A stretch of 64,000 nucleotides of DNA from Bacteroides sp. (GTDB lineage: Bacteria; Bacteroidota; Bacteroidia; Bacteroidales; Bacteroidaceae): the NCBI GenBank assembly GCA_017992695.1, contig JAGOOC010000003.1, positions 62,001 through 126,000 of the forward strand, written 5' to 3'. This document shows positions 34,148 through 43,685 of the stretch, in pieces. The position numbers and the translations under genes were made by a program. The notes below the pieces were generated by a model. It was not told the origin of the DNA. It was given only the letters and a program-made list of their open reading frames with translations, and searched no databases. Each line of letters opens with the position of its first letter. Position 1 is the stretch's first letter.

Positions 34148-34534
34148 ATGAAAACAGAGAAAATACATTTGGAGTACCCTCTGAGTGCAACTTCTAAAAA
34201 TATACTTTGGGCGGCTATCAGTACGCCATCGGGGTTAGAAGATTGGTTTGCAGATAATGTGATATCGAAAGACAAAAACGTGATGTTCCATTGGGGAAAA
34301 ACAGAAGAGAGAGAGGCGGAGATAATCGCTATAAGGGCATTCTCCTTTATTCGGTTCAGGTGGTTGGATGATGAGAATGAGCGCGATTACTTTGAACTTA
34401 AAATGAATTACAATGAACTGACCGGTGACTTTATGCTCGAAATAACCGATTTCGCAGAACCCGGTGAGGCCGCTGATCTGGAAGATCTGTGGAGCTCTCA
34501 AGTAGCTAAATTAAGAAGAACTTGTGGTTTTTAG
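34148..34534 (+). CDS. START-like domain protein
   Basis: A 128-aa cytoplasmic protein beginning MKTEKIHLEYPLSATSKNI; the longer frame to 34121 adds a TTG start only. The pattern of an N-terminal hydrophobic strand, W-rich core (LEDWFADNV, MFHWGKTEE, IRFRWLDDEN) and a C-terminal helix matches the AHSA1/START-like ligand-binding fold; the Bacteroidales group is annotated as START-like superfamily. Its ligand is unknown. It lies alone upstream of lptF. Confidence 0.8.
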   Translation: MKTEKIHLEYPLSATSKNILWAAISTPSGLEDWFADNVISKDKNVMFHWGKTEEREAEIIAIRAFSFIRFRWLDDENERDYFELKMNYNELTGDFMLEITDFAEPGEAADLEDLWSSQVAKLRRTCGF

Positions 34535-34576
34535 TTAACTTTCAGTCAAAAATTTCCTACGCTCCTTTTTTTGTGC

Positions 34577-34584
34577 TAATTTTG
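34577..34584 (+). promoter_or_regulatory. Promoter -7 box of the lptF-ribBA transcript
   Basis: TAATTTTG matches TAnnTTTG 30 bp before the lptF start. No clear TTTG -33 box; TTTC lies at 34553-34556. Confidence 0.5.
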
Positions 34585-34613
34585 CATCTCAATCGCATGA
34601 ACTTGATTATAAG

Positions 34614-36512
34614 ATGCTACGCATAAAAAGACTAGATATATTTATCGTTAAGAGTTTCGCTACACTCTTTATAGGCACATTCTTCATTTGTCTCTTTATC
34701 TTCATGATGCAGTTCTTGTGGAGATATGTAGACGAGTTGGTGGGCAAGGGGTTGGAGATGAGTGTAATGGCTCAGTTTTTTTTCTACTCTGCACTTAGTC
34801 TAGTCCCAGTTTCGTTGCCCTTGGCAGTGCTATTGGCATCGTTAATCACTTTTGGAAACTTTGGCGAGCGGTATGAGCTGTTGGCTATGAAAGCCGCAGG
34901 TATTTCTCTTATCAAAATTATGCGTCCGCTTATGGTATTTGTCTGCTTTCTGGTGGGCATCTCTTTTTATTTTCAGAATGTAATAGCCCCGATAGCGCAA
35001 GCTAAGTTGGGTACATTACTCATCTCAATGAAACAAAAATCGCCCGAGGTAGACATTCCCGAGGGCGTTTTCTATGCTGAAATTCCAGGCTATAATCTCA
35101 AAGTAGGGCACAAAGACCGCAAAACGGGCGTGCTTTACGATGTGTTGATTTATAATCTGGCAGATGGATTTGAGAACACGCGTGTGATTTATGCTGATTC
35201 GGGGCGTCTTGAGATGACTTCGGACAAACAGCATCTTTACCTGCATCTATATAGTGGCGAGTTGTTCGAGAACCTCAAAAGCCAGAATATGAGCTCGCAG
35301 AATGTACCTTACCGCCGCGAAACATTCAAAGAGAAACATTCGATTATTCAATTCGACTCTGATTTCAACATGGCTGATGCCAGTATCATGAGCAACCAAT
35401 CTTCGGCTAAGGATATGAAAATGTTGCAAGCCTCTATCGACTCAATGGTAGTGTTGGGCGATAGCATCGGGCGACAATACTATCAGGAAGCATCCAGCGG
35501 TGTTTATCGCAAACAGACCGGGCTGACAAAAGAGGACACGTTGAAAATAGAAACGGCAACGTTGGCAGCCTACAACGTGGATAGCCTTTATCAGGCGGCA
35601 ACCTTGATGCAAAAACAACGAGTGATCTCTTCGGCAGTGACCCGTGCCGAAAATCTGGCAAGCGACTATAGCTTCAAGAGCTTCTCAATGGATGCAAACG
35701 ACTATAGCATTCGAAAACATAAAACCGAATGGCACAAGAAATTAACCATCTCGCTCTCCTGTCTGCTCTTCTTCTTTATCGGAGCGCCGTTGGGAGGAAT
35801 TATTCGCAAAGGAGGATTGGGGATGCCGGTTATTGTTTCGATACTTGTCTTTATAATCTACTACATCATTGACAATAGCGGTTATAAAATGGCTCGCGAC
35901 GGTAAGTGGATTGTATGGATGGGCATGTGGACGAGCTCGGCCGTGCTGGCCCCATTGGGGGTGTTTCTTACCTATAAGTCAAACAATGATTCCGTAGTAC
36001 TCAATACCGATGCTTATGTAGCGTGGTTCAAGAAGGTCGCGGGCATTCGCAGTCTGCGGCATCTTACTAAAAAGGAGGTTATCATTCACGATCCCGAGTA
36101 CCTACGTATCCCTGCCGAGCTGAACGCTCTTTCGACCGATTGTAGCATGTATGCTCAAGAGCGTCGGTTAACCAAAGCGCCTAACTACTTCCGACTTTGG
36201 ATGGAGAGTGGGCAGGATTACGACATTATACGGATTAATGACCGCTTGGAACGTTTGGTTGACGAACTCTCGAACACCAAATCGGTTACTTTGCTCAATG
36301 CGCTCAATCAGTACCCCATTATAGCCGTAGCAGCCCATCTCCGCCCATTTCATCAACATTGGTTGAATATTGTGGCGGGATTGGTGGTTCCCGTGGGACT
36401 CTTTTTCTACTTTAGAATCTGGGCGTTTCGCATTAGACTGAACAAAGACATGGAGCGGATTATCCGAAACAATGAAGAAATAATAAACATCATACAGACT
36501 AGCATTAAATGA
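34614..36512 (+). CDS. LptF/LptG family permease (YjgP/YjgQ)
   Basis: Inner-membrane permease of the lipopolysaccharide export ABC system (LptB2FG). The 632-aa protein has N-terminal helices (about 12-34, 50-75, 98-120), a periplasmic beta-jellyroll (about 125-280), then helices near 380-470, and a C-terminal extension (about 490-632) with a further pair of helices. [21 protein letters not shown] near 68-88 and [15 protein letters not shown] near 92 are family hallmarks. Length is about 270 residues beyond E. coli LptF, all at the C-terminus, as in other Bacteroidetes. It overlaps ribBA by 4 bp. Confidence 0.88.
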   Translation: MLRIKRLDIFIVKSFATLFIGTFFICLFIFMMQFLWRYVDELVGKGLEMSVMAQFFFYSALSLVPVSLPLAVLLASLITFGNFGERYELLAMKAAGISLIKIMRPLMVFVCFLVGISFYFQNVIAPIAQAKLGTLLISMKQKSPEVDIPEGVFYAEIPGYNLKVGHKDRKTGVLYDVLIYNLADGFENTRVIYADSGRLEMTSDKQHLYLHLYSGELFENLKSQNMSSQNVPYRRETFKEKHSIIQFDSDFNMADASIMSNQSSAKDMKMLQASIDSMVVLGDSIGRQYYQEASSGVYRKQTGLTKEDTLKIETATLAAYNVDSLYQAATLMQKQRVISSAVTRAENLASDYSFKSFSMDANDYSIRKHKTEWHKKLTISLSCLLFFFIGAPLGGIIRKGGLGMPVIVSILVFIIYYIIDNSGYKMARDGKWIVWMGMWTSSAVLAPLGVFLTYKSNNDSVVLNTDAYVAWFKKVAGIRSLRHLTKKEVIIHDPEYLRIPAELNALSTDCSMYAQERRLTKAPNYFRLWMESGQDYDIIRINDRLERLVDELSNTKSVTLLNALNQYPIIAVAAHLRPFHQHWLNIVAGLVVPVGLFFYFRIWAFRIRLNKDMERIIRNNEEIINIIQTSIK

Positions 36513-37720
36513 TCATGGAAAAAATAAAACTGAATACGATAGAAGAGGCAATTGCCGAATTCAAAGAGGGTAATTTTGTTATTGTAGTTGACGACGAAGA
36601 CCGTGAAAATGAAGGCGATTTTATTATCGCTGCCGAGATGATAACGCCCGAGAAGGTCAACTTTATGATGAAGCATGGGCGTGGTGTGCTTTGTGTACCT
36701 ATCACTGAGGAGCGTTGTGAAGAGTTAGAGTTAGAGATGCAAGTCTCTTCGAACACCTCTATCTATGAAACACCGTTCACCGTGACAGTCGACCTGCTCG
36801 AAGGGTGTACTACCGGTGTGTCGATGCACGATCGGGCTGCAACCATCCGTGCCTTGGCCGATCCTACGTTGGATCCTAGCGCTTTGGGACGCCCGGGCCA
36901 CGTGAGCCCTTTGCGTGCACGTTCGCGCGGTGTATTGCGTCGAGCAGGACATACGGAAGCTACCGTCGATCTGGCCCGATTGGCGGGACTCTATCCGGCA
37001 GGTGCATTGATCGAAATTATCAACGAAGATGGCACCATGGCGCGTCTGCCTGAACTGATGGAGGTAGCCCGTCGCTTTGATATGAAGATTATCTCGATCA
37101 AGGATTTAATTGCTTATCGCTTGAAACAGGAATCGATTGTAGAGAAAGGGGTAGAGGTAGATATGCCTACGCAGTACGGACACTTTCGCCTGATCCCTTT
37201 CCGTCAGAAATCGAACGGATTAGAGCATGTAGCACTGATTAAAGGCGAATGGGAAGAGGACGAATCGGTACTGGTACGTGTGCACTCATCGTGTGCTACC
37301 GGCGATATCTTTGGCTCGTATCGTTGCGAATGTGGCGAACAACTTCACAAAGCCATGGAGAAGATTGAAGCAGCCGGCAAGGGTGTTATTGTGTACATGA
37401 ATCAAGAGGGGAGAGGCATTGGTTTGATGAACAAGATGGCTGCCTACAAACTTCAAGAAGAGGGTTTAGACACGGTAGATGCCAACCTGCACCTCGGCTT
37501 CAATGCAGATGAACGCGATTACGGCGTAGGTGCACAGATTTTGCGCGAGGTCGGTGTCACGAAGATGAGACTGTTGACCAACAACCCCGTAAAGCGTATC
37601 GGCTTAGAGGGATACGGACTGAAGATCACCGAAAATGTACCCCTTGAGGTTACGGCCAATGAGCATAACGAACGTTACCTGAAGACGAAAAAAGAGCGAA
37701 TGGGACACACGCTACATTAA
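36509..37720 (+). CDS. ribBA: Bifunctional RibBA: DHBP synthase and GTP cyclohydrolase II
   Basis: First two enzymes of riboflavin synthesis in one 403-aa chain: 3,4-dihydroxy-2-butanone 4-phosphate synthase (about 1-205) with [16 protein letters not shown] near 29 and [17 protein letters not shown] near 148; GTP cyclohydrolase II (about 206-403) with the zinc ligands in [20 protein letters not shown] near 256 and NQEGRGIGL near 294. ATG 36509 overlaps the lptF stop (ATGA), coupling translation; ATG 36515 is the alternative. No FMN riboswitch is visible upstream. Confidence 0.95.
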   Translation: MIMEKIKLNTIEEAIAEFKEGNFVIVVDDEDRENEGDFIIAAEMITPEKVNFMMKHGRGVLCVPITEERCEELELEMQVSSNTSIYETPFTVTVDLLEGCTTGVSMHDRAATIRALADPTLDPSALGRPGHVSPLRARSRGVLRRAGHTEATVDLARLAGLYPAGALIEIINEDGTMARLPELMEVARRFDMKIISIKDLIAYRLKQESIVEKGVEVDMPTQYGHFRLIPFRQKSNGLEHVALIKGEWEEDESVLVRVHSSCATGDIFGSYRCECGEQLHKAMEKIEAAGKGVIVYMNQEGRGIGLMNKMAAYKLQEEGLDTVDANLHLGFNADERDYGVGAQILREVGVTKMRLLTNNPVKRIGLEGYGLKITENVPLEVTANEHNERYLKTKKERMGHTLH

Positions 37721-37766
37721 ATTAAGTAAAAGTGTCGATTTGTTTTTATATTTCCGTTATTATAAC

Positions 37767-37774
37767 TAGTTTTG
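37767..37774 (+). promoter_or_regulatory. Promoter -7 box of the aminotransferase gene
   Basis: TAGTTTTG at 37767-37774, 39 bp before the start codon; a TTTG at 37739-37742 is 24 nt upstream, slightly long for the usual gap. Confidence 0.5.
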
Positions 37775-37812
37775 CAATCAATATCACCAAATAACAATAA
37801 AAGAGATACAAA

Positions 37813-39006
37813 ATGAACCAATTATCAGACCGTTTGAACAGCTTGTCTCCATCTGAGACACTGGCGATGTCGCAAAAGAGCGCTGAGCTAAAGGCACAGG
37901 GCATTGATGTTATTAATTTGAGTGTAGGCGAGCCCGACTTTAATACGCCCGAACACATCAAAGAAGCTGCAAAAAAGGCTGTAGACGATAACTTTTCGCG
38001 CTACTCTCCAGTTCCGGGCTACCCCGGCTTACGTAATGCCATTGTGGAGAAACTGAAAAAAGAGAATGGTCTGGAATATACCGCTGCTCAGATTTCGTGT
38101 GCTAATGGTGCCAAGCAATCTGTTTGTAACGCTGTATTGGCATTGATCAATGCAGGCGACGAGGTTATCATCCCGGCCCCCTATTGGGTGAGTTATCCGG
38201 AGATGGTGAAATTGGCCGAAGGTACTCCTGTGATTGTTTCTGCCGGTATTGAACAAGATTTTAAAATTACTCCTGCGCAACTTGAAGCAGCGATCACTCC
38301 GAAAACCAAAGCAATTATCCTTTGTTCGCCATCGAATCCTACCGGTTCGGTGTACAGTAAAGAGGAGTTGGCCGGTTTGGTTGAGGTGTTGGCGAAGCAT
38401 CCACAAGTCATTGTGATTGCCGACGAAATCTACGAGCACATCAGCTACATCGGAAAGCACCAGAGCATTGCTCAGTTTCCGGGCATGCAGGAGCGTACGG
38501 TGATTATAAACGGAGTATCCAAAGCATACGCCATGACAGGCTGGAGAATTGGTTTCATGGCTGGTCCGCAGTGGTTAGTTAGTGCTTGCAACACGTTGCA
38601 GGGACAATACACCTCGGGCCCTTGCTCTGTATCTCAAAAAGCGGCCGAAGCGGCTTATACGGGTACTCAAGCTCCGGTTGAGGAGATGCGTGTAGCCTTT
38701 GAGCGTCGTCGCAACCTGATTGTACAGTTAGCGAAAGAGGTTCCGGGTTTTGAAGTGAACGTGCCCGAAGGTGCTTTCTATTTGTTTCCCAAATGCGACC
38801 ACTACTTTGGCAAGACTGCCGGCGATCGTAAGATAGAGAATTCGGCTGATTTAGCGATGTATTTGCTCGAAGTAGGTCATGTGGCTTGTGTAGGTGGTGC
38901 TGCGTTCGGTGCTCCCGACTGCATCCGCATGAGTTATGCTACCAGTGATGAAAACATTGTAGAGGCTATTCGTCGCATCAAAGAAGCGTTGGCGAAACTG
39001 AAATAA
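37813..39006 (+). CDS. Aspartate-type pyridoxal-phosphate aminotransferase
   Basis: PLP enzyme of aminotransferase class I, 397 aa. It probably exchanges aspartate or glutamate amino groups with oxoacids. PLP-binding Lys sits in NGVSKAYAMTGWRIGF near residue 237; the Asp partner is in VIADEIYEHISYIG near 203; the phosphate Arg follows in AMTGWRIGFMAG. The N-terminal QKSAELKAQGIDVINLSVGE and SPSNPTGSVYSKEEL motifs are those of bacterial type I-beta aspartate aminotransferases. Single gene with its own promoter and terminator. Confidence 0.92.
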   Translation: MNQLSDRLNSLSPSETLAMSQKSAELKAQGIDVINLSVGEPDFNTPEHIKEAAKKAVDDNFSRYSPVPGYPGLRNAIVEKLKKENGLEYTAAQISCANGAKQSVCNAVLALINAGDEVIIPAPYWVSYPEMVKLAEGTPVIVSAGIEQDFKITPAQLEAAITPKTKAIILCSPSNPTGSVYSKEELAGLVEVLAKHPQVIVIADEIYEHISYIGKHQSIAQFPGMQERTVIINGVSKAYAMTGWRIGFMAGPQWLVSACNTLQGQYTSGPCSVSQKAAEAAYTGTQAPVEEMRVAFERRRNLIVQLAKEVPGFEVNVPEGAFYLFPKCDHYFGKTAGDRKIENSADLAMYLLEVGHVACVGGAAFGAPDCIRMSYATSDENIVEAIRRIKEALAKLK

Positions 39007-39028
39007 AGAGTCTCTCATTACTCATTTA

Positions 39029-39066
39029 AAAAGGCTGCTTCCGATAAGGAAAGCAGCCTTTTACTT
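39029..39066. terminator. Terminator between aspC-like gene and ferredoxin
   Basis: AAGGCTGCTT and AAGCAGCCTT pair around a CC/GG step and a 5-nt loop; TTTAC follows and AAA precedes, so it serves both converging genes. Confidence 0.8.
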
Positions 39067-39081
39067 TTCGTCTGATTGTTA

Positions 39082-39252
39082 TTATTCAGCCGGATGAATT
39101 GCTTCAGAAGGACAAACATCTGCGCAAGTACCGCAATCGGTACAAACATCTGGGTTGATTACATAGATATCACCTTCAGTGATAGCTTCAACTGGACACT
39201 CGTCTATACAAGTTCCGCAAGCAATACAATCGTCATTAATTACGTAAGCCAT
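39082..39252 (-). CDS. Ferredoxin with two [4Fe-4S] clusters
   Basis: Small electron carrier, 56 aa. Two motifs [12 protein letters not shown] (near 9-20) and [12 protein letters not shown] (near 36-47) each hold the CxxCxxCxxxCP pattern. The start [10 protein letters not shown] at 39252 is conserved; the longer frame to 39294 has no promoter room. Monocistronic, with a matching -7 box at 39292-39299. Used by pyruvate:ferredoxin oxidoreductase and related enzymes. Confidence 0.95.
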   Translation of the reverse strand: MAYVINDDCIACGTCIDECPVEAITEGDIYVINPDVCTDCGTCADVCPSEAIHPAE

Positions 39253-39291
39253 TTTGTTTCTATTTAAAATTATTAGTACTAATTTCTGAGA

Positions 39292-39299
39292 CAAAAATA
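39292..39299 (-). promoter_or_regulatory. Promoter -7 box of the ferredoxin gene
   Basis: TATTTTTG on the minus strand, matching TAnnTTTG, 39 bp before the ferredoxin start codon. A TTTG lies 24 nt farther upstream. Confidence 0.55.
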
Positions 39300-39465
39300 C
39301 ATGTTTTATTCATTACTTTGCAGCAAACTCTATTAAAATGCCTTAATTCGTACTGATTCTAAATAAATCGACAATAATACGTTAATGAAGTTTAGTTAAT
39401 CGCTATATAAAGTAAACTCCAACAGGTTTGTGTTCACTTTCTACTTTGAATAGCTTCTTTTTTAT

Positions 39466-39473
39466 TACTTTTG
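39466..39473 (+). promoter_or_regulatory. Promoter -7 box of metA
   Basis: TACTTTTG, 40 bp before the metA start; TTTG at 39445-39448 is 17 nt upstream, slightly short. The leader is only about 33 nt, too short for a SAM riboswitch. Confidence 0.55.
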
Positions 39474-39513
39474 CACGAGATATAGTAAACTGTTTACATA
39501 CTTATATAGTCAC

Positions 39514-40431
39514 ATGCCATTAAATTTACCCGATAAACTACCTGCGATAGAGCTGCTCAAGGAAGAGAACATCTTCGTGATTGATAATTCGCGTGCCACG
39601 CAACAAGACATTCGTCCGCTGCGTATAGCCATTCTCAACCTCATGCCGTTGAAGATAACCACCGAAACCGACTTGGTGCGTCTGCTCTCCAATACCCCTT
39701 TGCAGATTGAAATCTCCTTTATGAAGATCAAAAGTCATACGTCAAAGAACACCCCGGTTGAGCACATGGAGACATTCTATACCGATTTTGACGAGATGTC
39801 GCATGAGAAGTACGACGGCCTGATCATTACCGGCGCACCGGTAGAGCAGCTTGACTTTGAACAAGTGGGTTATTGGCCCGAAATCACCACCATATTTAAC
39901 TGGGCACGTACGCATGTCACCTCTACGCTTTACATCTGCTGGGCAGCGCAAGCGGGACTGTACCATCACTACGGTGTGCCTAAGCATGCACTGGATCAGA
40001 AGATGTTCGGAATCTTTCGTCACCAAACGCTCGATCCGCTGCATCCCATCTTCCGTGGGTTCGATGATGTGTTCTATGTTCCGCACAGCCGTCACACGGA
40101 GGTGCGTAAAGAGGATATCCTTCAGGTTCCGGAACTGACACTGCTCTCTGAGTCGGAGGAGTCGGGAGTGCATCTGGTCGCTGCCCGTGGCGGACGCGAG
40201 TTTTTCGTGACCGGACACTCGGAATACGCTCCGCTAACGCTGGATGCCGAATACCGACGTGATGTGGATAAAGGCCTCTCGATAGAGATGCCCTGCAACT
40301 ACTACATAGACAATGATCCCGATAAAGGACCGTTGGTGAGCTGGCGCGGGCATGCCAATCTGCTGTTTGCCAATTGGCTGAACTACTTCGTTTATCAGGA
40401 AACGCCATATAACATTGAAGACATCACATGA
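39514..40431 (+). CDS. metA: Homoserine O-acyltransferase (MetA)
   Basis: Transfers an acyl group (succinyl or acetyl) to homoserine in methionine synthesis; cytoplasmic. At 305 aa it fits the MetA family (not MetX). The catalytic Cys is in [15 protein letters not shown] near residue 142, catalytic His in [11 protein letters not shown] near 190-235 area, and Glu in FFVTGHSEY near 235. The acyl donor is set by one residue near position 111, which I cannot resolve by eye. It overlaps the U32 gene by 4 bp. Confidence 0.95.
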   Translation: MPLNLPDKLPAIELLKEENIFVIDNSRATQQDIRPLRIAILNLMPLKITTETDLVRLLSNTPLQIEISFMKIKSHTSKNTPVEHMETFYTDFDEMSHEKYDGLIITGAPVEQLDFEQVGYWPEITTIFNWARTHVTSTLYICWAAQAGLYHHYGVPKHALDQKMFGIFRHQTLDPLHPIFRGFDDVFYVPHSRHTEVRKEDILQVPELTLLSESEESGVHLVAARGGREFFVTGHSEYAPLTLDAEYRRDVDKGLSIEMPCNYYIDNDPDKGPLVSWRGHANLLFANWLNYFVYQETPYNIEDIT

Positions 40432-42254
40432 ACAAGCAACGTAAAATAGAACTGCTGGCTCCGGCCAAGAACTTGGAGTGTGGCATCGAAGCCATCAACC
40501 ACGGTGCCGATGCGGTATACATCGGTGCGCCAAAGTTTGGTGCGCGTGTGGCAGCCAACAATTCGCTCGAAGATATTGCAGCGTTGGTTGCGCATGCTCA
40601 TCTGTATAATGCTCGCATCTACGTCACCCTCAACACCATTCTCAAAGACGAGGAGTTGAAGGAGACCGAAGAGCTGATTCACGAACTGTACCGCATCGGG
40701 GTCGATGCGCTGATTGTGCAAGATATGGGCATTTTGAACTTAAACCTTCCACCCATCCCCCTGCATGCCAGCACACAAACCGATAACCGCACGCCCGAGA
40801 AAGTTCGCTTTCTGGCCGATGCCGGTTTCCGTCAGGTCGTTTTGGCGCGCGAACTCTCTTTGCGCGAGATTCGGGAGATCCACACGGCTTGTCCCGATGT
40901 GCCGCTCGAAGTCTTTGTGCACGGTGCGCTTTGCGTGAGCTACAGCGGTCAGTGCTACATCAGTGAGGCACGTTCCGGTCGCAGTGCCAATCGGGGGGCT
41001 TGTGCTCAGTTCTGCCGCATGCCGTTCAATCTGGTCGATGCCGATGGGAAGATCATCGCTCAGGAGAAGCACCTGCTTTCGCTCAAAGACCTCAATCAAA
41101 TAGATGAACTGGAGCAACTGCTCGATGCCGGCGCTTCATCGTTCAAGATCGAAGGTCGGTTAAAGGATGTCTCTTACGTAAAGAACGTCACTGCTGCCTA
41201 TCGCAAGGCGTTAGACCGAATATTTGCGCGCCGCACGGAGTACGCAAGTGCCTCTTCGGGCACTACCCGCTTCGATTTTACGCCGCAGCTTGACAAAAGT
41301 TTCAGTCGTGGCTTTACATCGTACTACCTGCACGGTCGTGGAGCCGATGTGGCATCGTTCGATACGCCCAAGTCGCTGGGCGAGGAGATGGGAACGATGA
41401 AAGAAATACGTGACAACTACCTGGTAGTGGCCGGAGTGAAGCCGTTTAACAACGGCGACGGTGTTTGTTACATCGATGAACAAGGCAAGCTGCAAGGTTT
41501 CCGCGTCAATCGTGTCGATGCCAATAAGCTTTACCCTCAAGAGATGCCGCGCATCAAACCCCGCACGGTGCTTTATCGTAATTTCGATCAAGAGTTCGAG
41601 CGCGTGCTTGCCCGCAAATCGGCCGAGCGGAAGATAGCCGTTACCTTGTCGCTGACCGAGAATAATTTCGGCTTCTCCCTTACCCTAACCGATGAGGATG
41701 CTAACAGCGTTACCCTGGCACTGCCTTATACTAAGGAGTTGGCGCGTACCCCGCAAACCGACAACCTAAAAACGCAACTGGCCAAACTGGGCAATACACC
41801 CTTTGAGGCAACGCGCATTGATATCGACTTCACCGATAACTGGTTTCTTCCAGCGTCGGTGCTTGCCGACCTTCGTCGCCAAGCCACAGAGCAGCTACTG
41901 GCTGCCCGGCGCATCAACTACCGTCAAGAGCGCGTAGTACTGAAGCCTACCACGCATCCTTTTCCCCAAACCACATTGACCTATCTGGGCAATGTCATGA
42001 ATGCACAAGCTGCTTCGTTCTACCAAAGTCACGGTGTGCAATCCATCGCTCCGGCTTTCGAGAAAGAGCCCGTGCCCGATGCCGTGCTGATGTTCAGCAA
42101 GCACTGCCTGCGTTACAGCATGGGTTGGTGCCCCGTCCATCAACGCCGGCTTTCGCCCTATAAAGAACCCTATTATTTGGAGTCGACCGATGGCAAACGC
42201 TACCTCCTGACGTTCGATTGCAAGAACTGCCAAATGAAAGTGAGCGCGGTATGA
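40428..42254 (+). CDS. U32 family peptidase-type protein
   Basis: 608-aa member of the U32 family, better understood as RNA-hydroxylation enzymes (TrhP and RlhA types). The N-terminal TIM-like domain (about 1-340) has [20 protein letters not shown] near 6 and [21 protein letters not shown] in parts near 168; the four Cys that would hold an iron-sulfur cluster or metal are here and in RGACAQFCR near 188. The C-terminal region (about 400-608) resembles the second U32 half and ends in a [19 protein letters not shown] segment. The ATG overlaps the metA stop (ATGA). Role in this phylum unknown. Confidence 0.88.
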   Translation: MNKQRKIELLAPAKNLECGIEAINHGADAVYIGAPKFGARVAANNSLEDIAALVAHAHLYNARIYVTLNTILKDEELKETEELIHELYRIGVDALIVQDMGILNLNLPPIPLHASTQTDNRTPEKVRFLADAGFRQVVLARELSLREIREIHTACPDVPLEVFVHGALCVSYSGQCYISEARSGRSANRGACAQFCRMPFNLVDADGKIIAQEKHLLSLKDLNQIDELEQLLDAGASSFKIEGRLKDVSYVKNVTAAYRKALDRIFARRTEYASASSGTTRFDFTPQLDKSFSRGFTSYYLHGRGADVASFDTPKSLGEEMGTMKEIRDNYLVVAGVKPFNNGDGVCYIDEQGKLQGFRVNRVDANKLYPQEMPRIKPRTVLYRNFDQEFERVLARKSAERKIAVTLSLTENNFGFSLTLTDEDANSVTLALPYTKELARTPQTDNLKTQLAKLGNTPFEATRIDIDFTDNWFLPASVLADLRRQATEQLLAARRINYRQERVVLKPTTHPFPQTTLTYLGNVMNAQAASFYQSHGVQSIAPAFEKEPVPDAVLMFSKHCLRYSMGWCPVHQRRLSPYKEPYYLESTDGKRYLLTFDCKNCQMKVSAV

Positions 42255-42262
42255 GAAATGAG

Positions 42263-42340
42263 ATTCACCACAGAGGACACAGAGCACGCAGAGGTTATAC
42301 ATTGAAAACCTCTGTGCCCTCTGTGTCCTCTGTGGTGAAT
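42263..42340. repeat. 78-bp inverted repeat, CACAGAGG-type element
   Basis: Perfect 22-nt arms (42263-42284 and 42319-42340) with a second 8-bp stem inside (42289-42296 with 42307-42314). It fills the gap between the U32 gene and the lipoprotein gene. The CCACAGAGGACACAGAG core resembles short dispersed palindromes reported in many bacterial genomes; whether it recurs here cannot be checked. Confidence 0.88.
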
Positions 42341-42346
42341 CCGGCA

Positions 42347-43300
42347 ATGGCTATCCTAGTGAATATCCTGCTCGTCTTTCTGCTCACCGCCTGCCACTAT
42401 CCTCGTCCCGATCTCTCGTCCGAAGCACTCAGTGCCAAGACCAAAGACTCGTTGACCTATCTCTATGAGCGGCATTACACCTATAACACCAACCTCGAAG
42501 TACAAGCCGATTCGGTTGTGCTTGAGCGATTGCCTATCAAGGATTCCTACCTCACCTTACATAAAGACGATCGTGTGGTGGTGGCCGAGTTTGCCGTTCA
42601 TCCTACGGATAGTGTCGATAGCATCTGGGTGAAGCTTGCCCACTCGCAGGAGGAGCAGGGATGGATTCGCGAGAAAGAGTTGATCCGTTCGTTTGTACCT
42701 ACCGATAGCATTTCGCAATTCATTTACCTGTTTAGCGATACACATGCCTCGTACTTCGTTATTATTTTTGCGCTGTTTGTGGGTGTGTACCTTTTTCGTG
42801 CATTCCGCCGCAAGCAGTTGCAGTTGGTTTATTTCAATGACATCAACAGCCTCTATCCGTTGCTGCTTTGCTTGCTGATGGCTTTTAGCGCCACCCTCTA
42901 CGAGAGCATGCAGGTGTTTACTCCCGACACGTGGCGGCATTTTTACTTCAACGCCACGCTATCCCCTTTCAAGGTGCCGTTCGTATTGTCGGTGTTCCTG
43001 CTTAGCATCTGGTGCATCATCGTGCTGTTGCTGGCTGTGATCGACGAACTGTTTCGGCAACTCACCCCGGCTGCTGCTGTATTCTACCTGTTGGGTTTGA
43101 TGTCGTGTTGCATCTTTTGTTACTTCTTCTTTATCCTTACCACACCGATTTACATTGGTTATCTCTTTCTGGTCTGCTTTGCGTGGGTGTTTGTGAAGCG
43201 GTTGCGCAGTTATAAAAGACATCGGTATAGTTGTGGAAACTGCGACACCAAGTTGCGTGAGAAAGGGGTTTGCCCGCACTGCGGAGCTATCAACGAATAA
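42347..43300 (+). CDS. Lipoprotein with SH3-like domain, transmembrane helices and C-terminal zinc ribbon
   Basis: Not a named family. 317 aa from ATG 42347, which gives a lipobox LLTAC at residue 11-15; the longer frame runs through the inverted repeat and is rejected. Residues about 25-140 look like a bacterial SH3-type fold (ending EEQGWIREKELIRSF). Four to five helices follow (about 150-170, 190-205, 225-250, 255-290). The end is a zinc ribbon: YSCGNCDTKLREKGVCPHCG. The lipobox with cytoplasmic ribbon implies a topology of periplasmic N-terminus and cytosolic C-terminus. Preceded by the inverted repeat. Confidence 0.78.
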   Translation: MAILVNILLVFLLTACHYPRPDLSSEALSAKTKDSLTYLYERHYTYNTNLEVQADSVVLERLPIKDSYLTLHKDDRVVVAEFAVHPTDSVDSIWVKLAHSQEEQGWIREKELIRSFVPTDSISQFIYLFSDTHASYFVIIFALFVGVYLFRAFRRKQLQLVYFNDINSLYPLLLCLLMAFSATLYESMQVFTPDTWRHFYFNATLSPFKVPFVLSVFLLSIWCIIVLLLAVIDELFRQLTPAAAVFYLLGLMSCCIFCYFFFILTTPIYIGYLFLVCFAWVFVKRLRSYKRHRYSCGNCDTKLREKGVCPHCGAINE

Positions 43301-43468
43301 AAGTATACATTTACCTCCCACGCAGCACTGTTTTGTCAAGAGTAGTTTTATGGAGAATTAACGATTACAGGCGTGAGTAAATGTCCTTTAGGTAAGAGAT
43401 ACCCATTCGTCGAAAGTTAAACTCCCTTTTTGTATCAGAGGTACCATCTTGGTATCCGACAAGTGTAC

Positions 43469-43574
43469 TCTTTCTTTTTGTTTGCACGGTTCTCTCGGAG
43501 CAAATGAACCGTGCATTGAGCCGAAATGAACCGTGCACAACGGGTGAATGAACCGTGCGCACAAAAAGAAAGAG
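43469..43574. repeat. 22-bp-period repeat array inside a 25-nt inverted repeat
   Basis: AATGAACCGTGC occurs at 43503, 43525 and 43547 (period 22 bp), with an inverted copy GCACGGTTC at 43484-43492. Outer arms at 43469-43493 and 43550-43574 pair over 25 nt with two mismatches (CTCTTTCTTTTTGT with ACAAAAAGAAAGAG). The array occupies the 385-bp gap between converging genes. The rest (43301-43468) shows nothing else. Confidence 0.88.
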
Positions 43575-43594
43575 GGAGGCCGAAGCCTCCCTCT
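43571..43594 (-). terminator. Terminator of the TonB receptor gene
   Basis: Perfect 10-bp stem (43571-43580 with 43585-43594), loop CGAA. On the minus strand it is followed by TTTCTTTTTGT. It lies 92 bp past the receptor's stop. The first bases overlap the right arm of the inverted repeat, so the two structures exclude one another in part. Confidence 0.75.
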
Positions 43595-43685
43595 TTACAT
43601 CTAGTTCTGTCTCAAACTAATTCATGATTACACTGACAAATATACAACATGAAACAGACAAAATCAAGCTTTTCGCTCTTTCTTT

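Noticed and set aside
35900-36512. Prophage or mobile-element boundary near the tRNA-Met
   Set aside because: No integrase, no direct repeat of the tRNA 3' end was seen nearby, and the genes on both sides are housekeeping genes.
39300-39513. SAM riboswitch upstream of metA
   Set aside because: The likely transcript start leaves a leader of about 33 nt, too short, and no conserved SAM-aptamer words are present.
43469-43574. CRISPR array
   Set aside because: Three 12-bp copies with 10-nt gaps and no cas genes; the geometry is that of a palindromic repeat.
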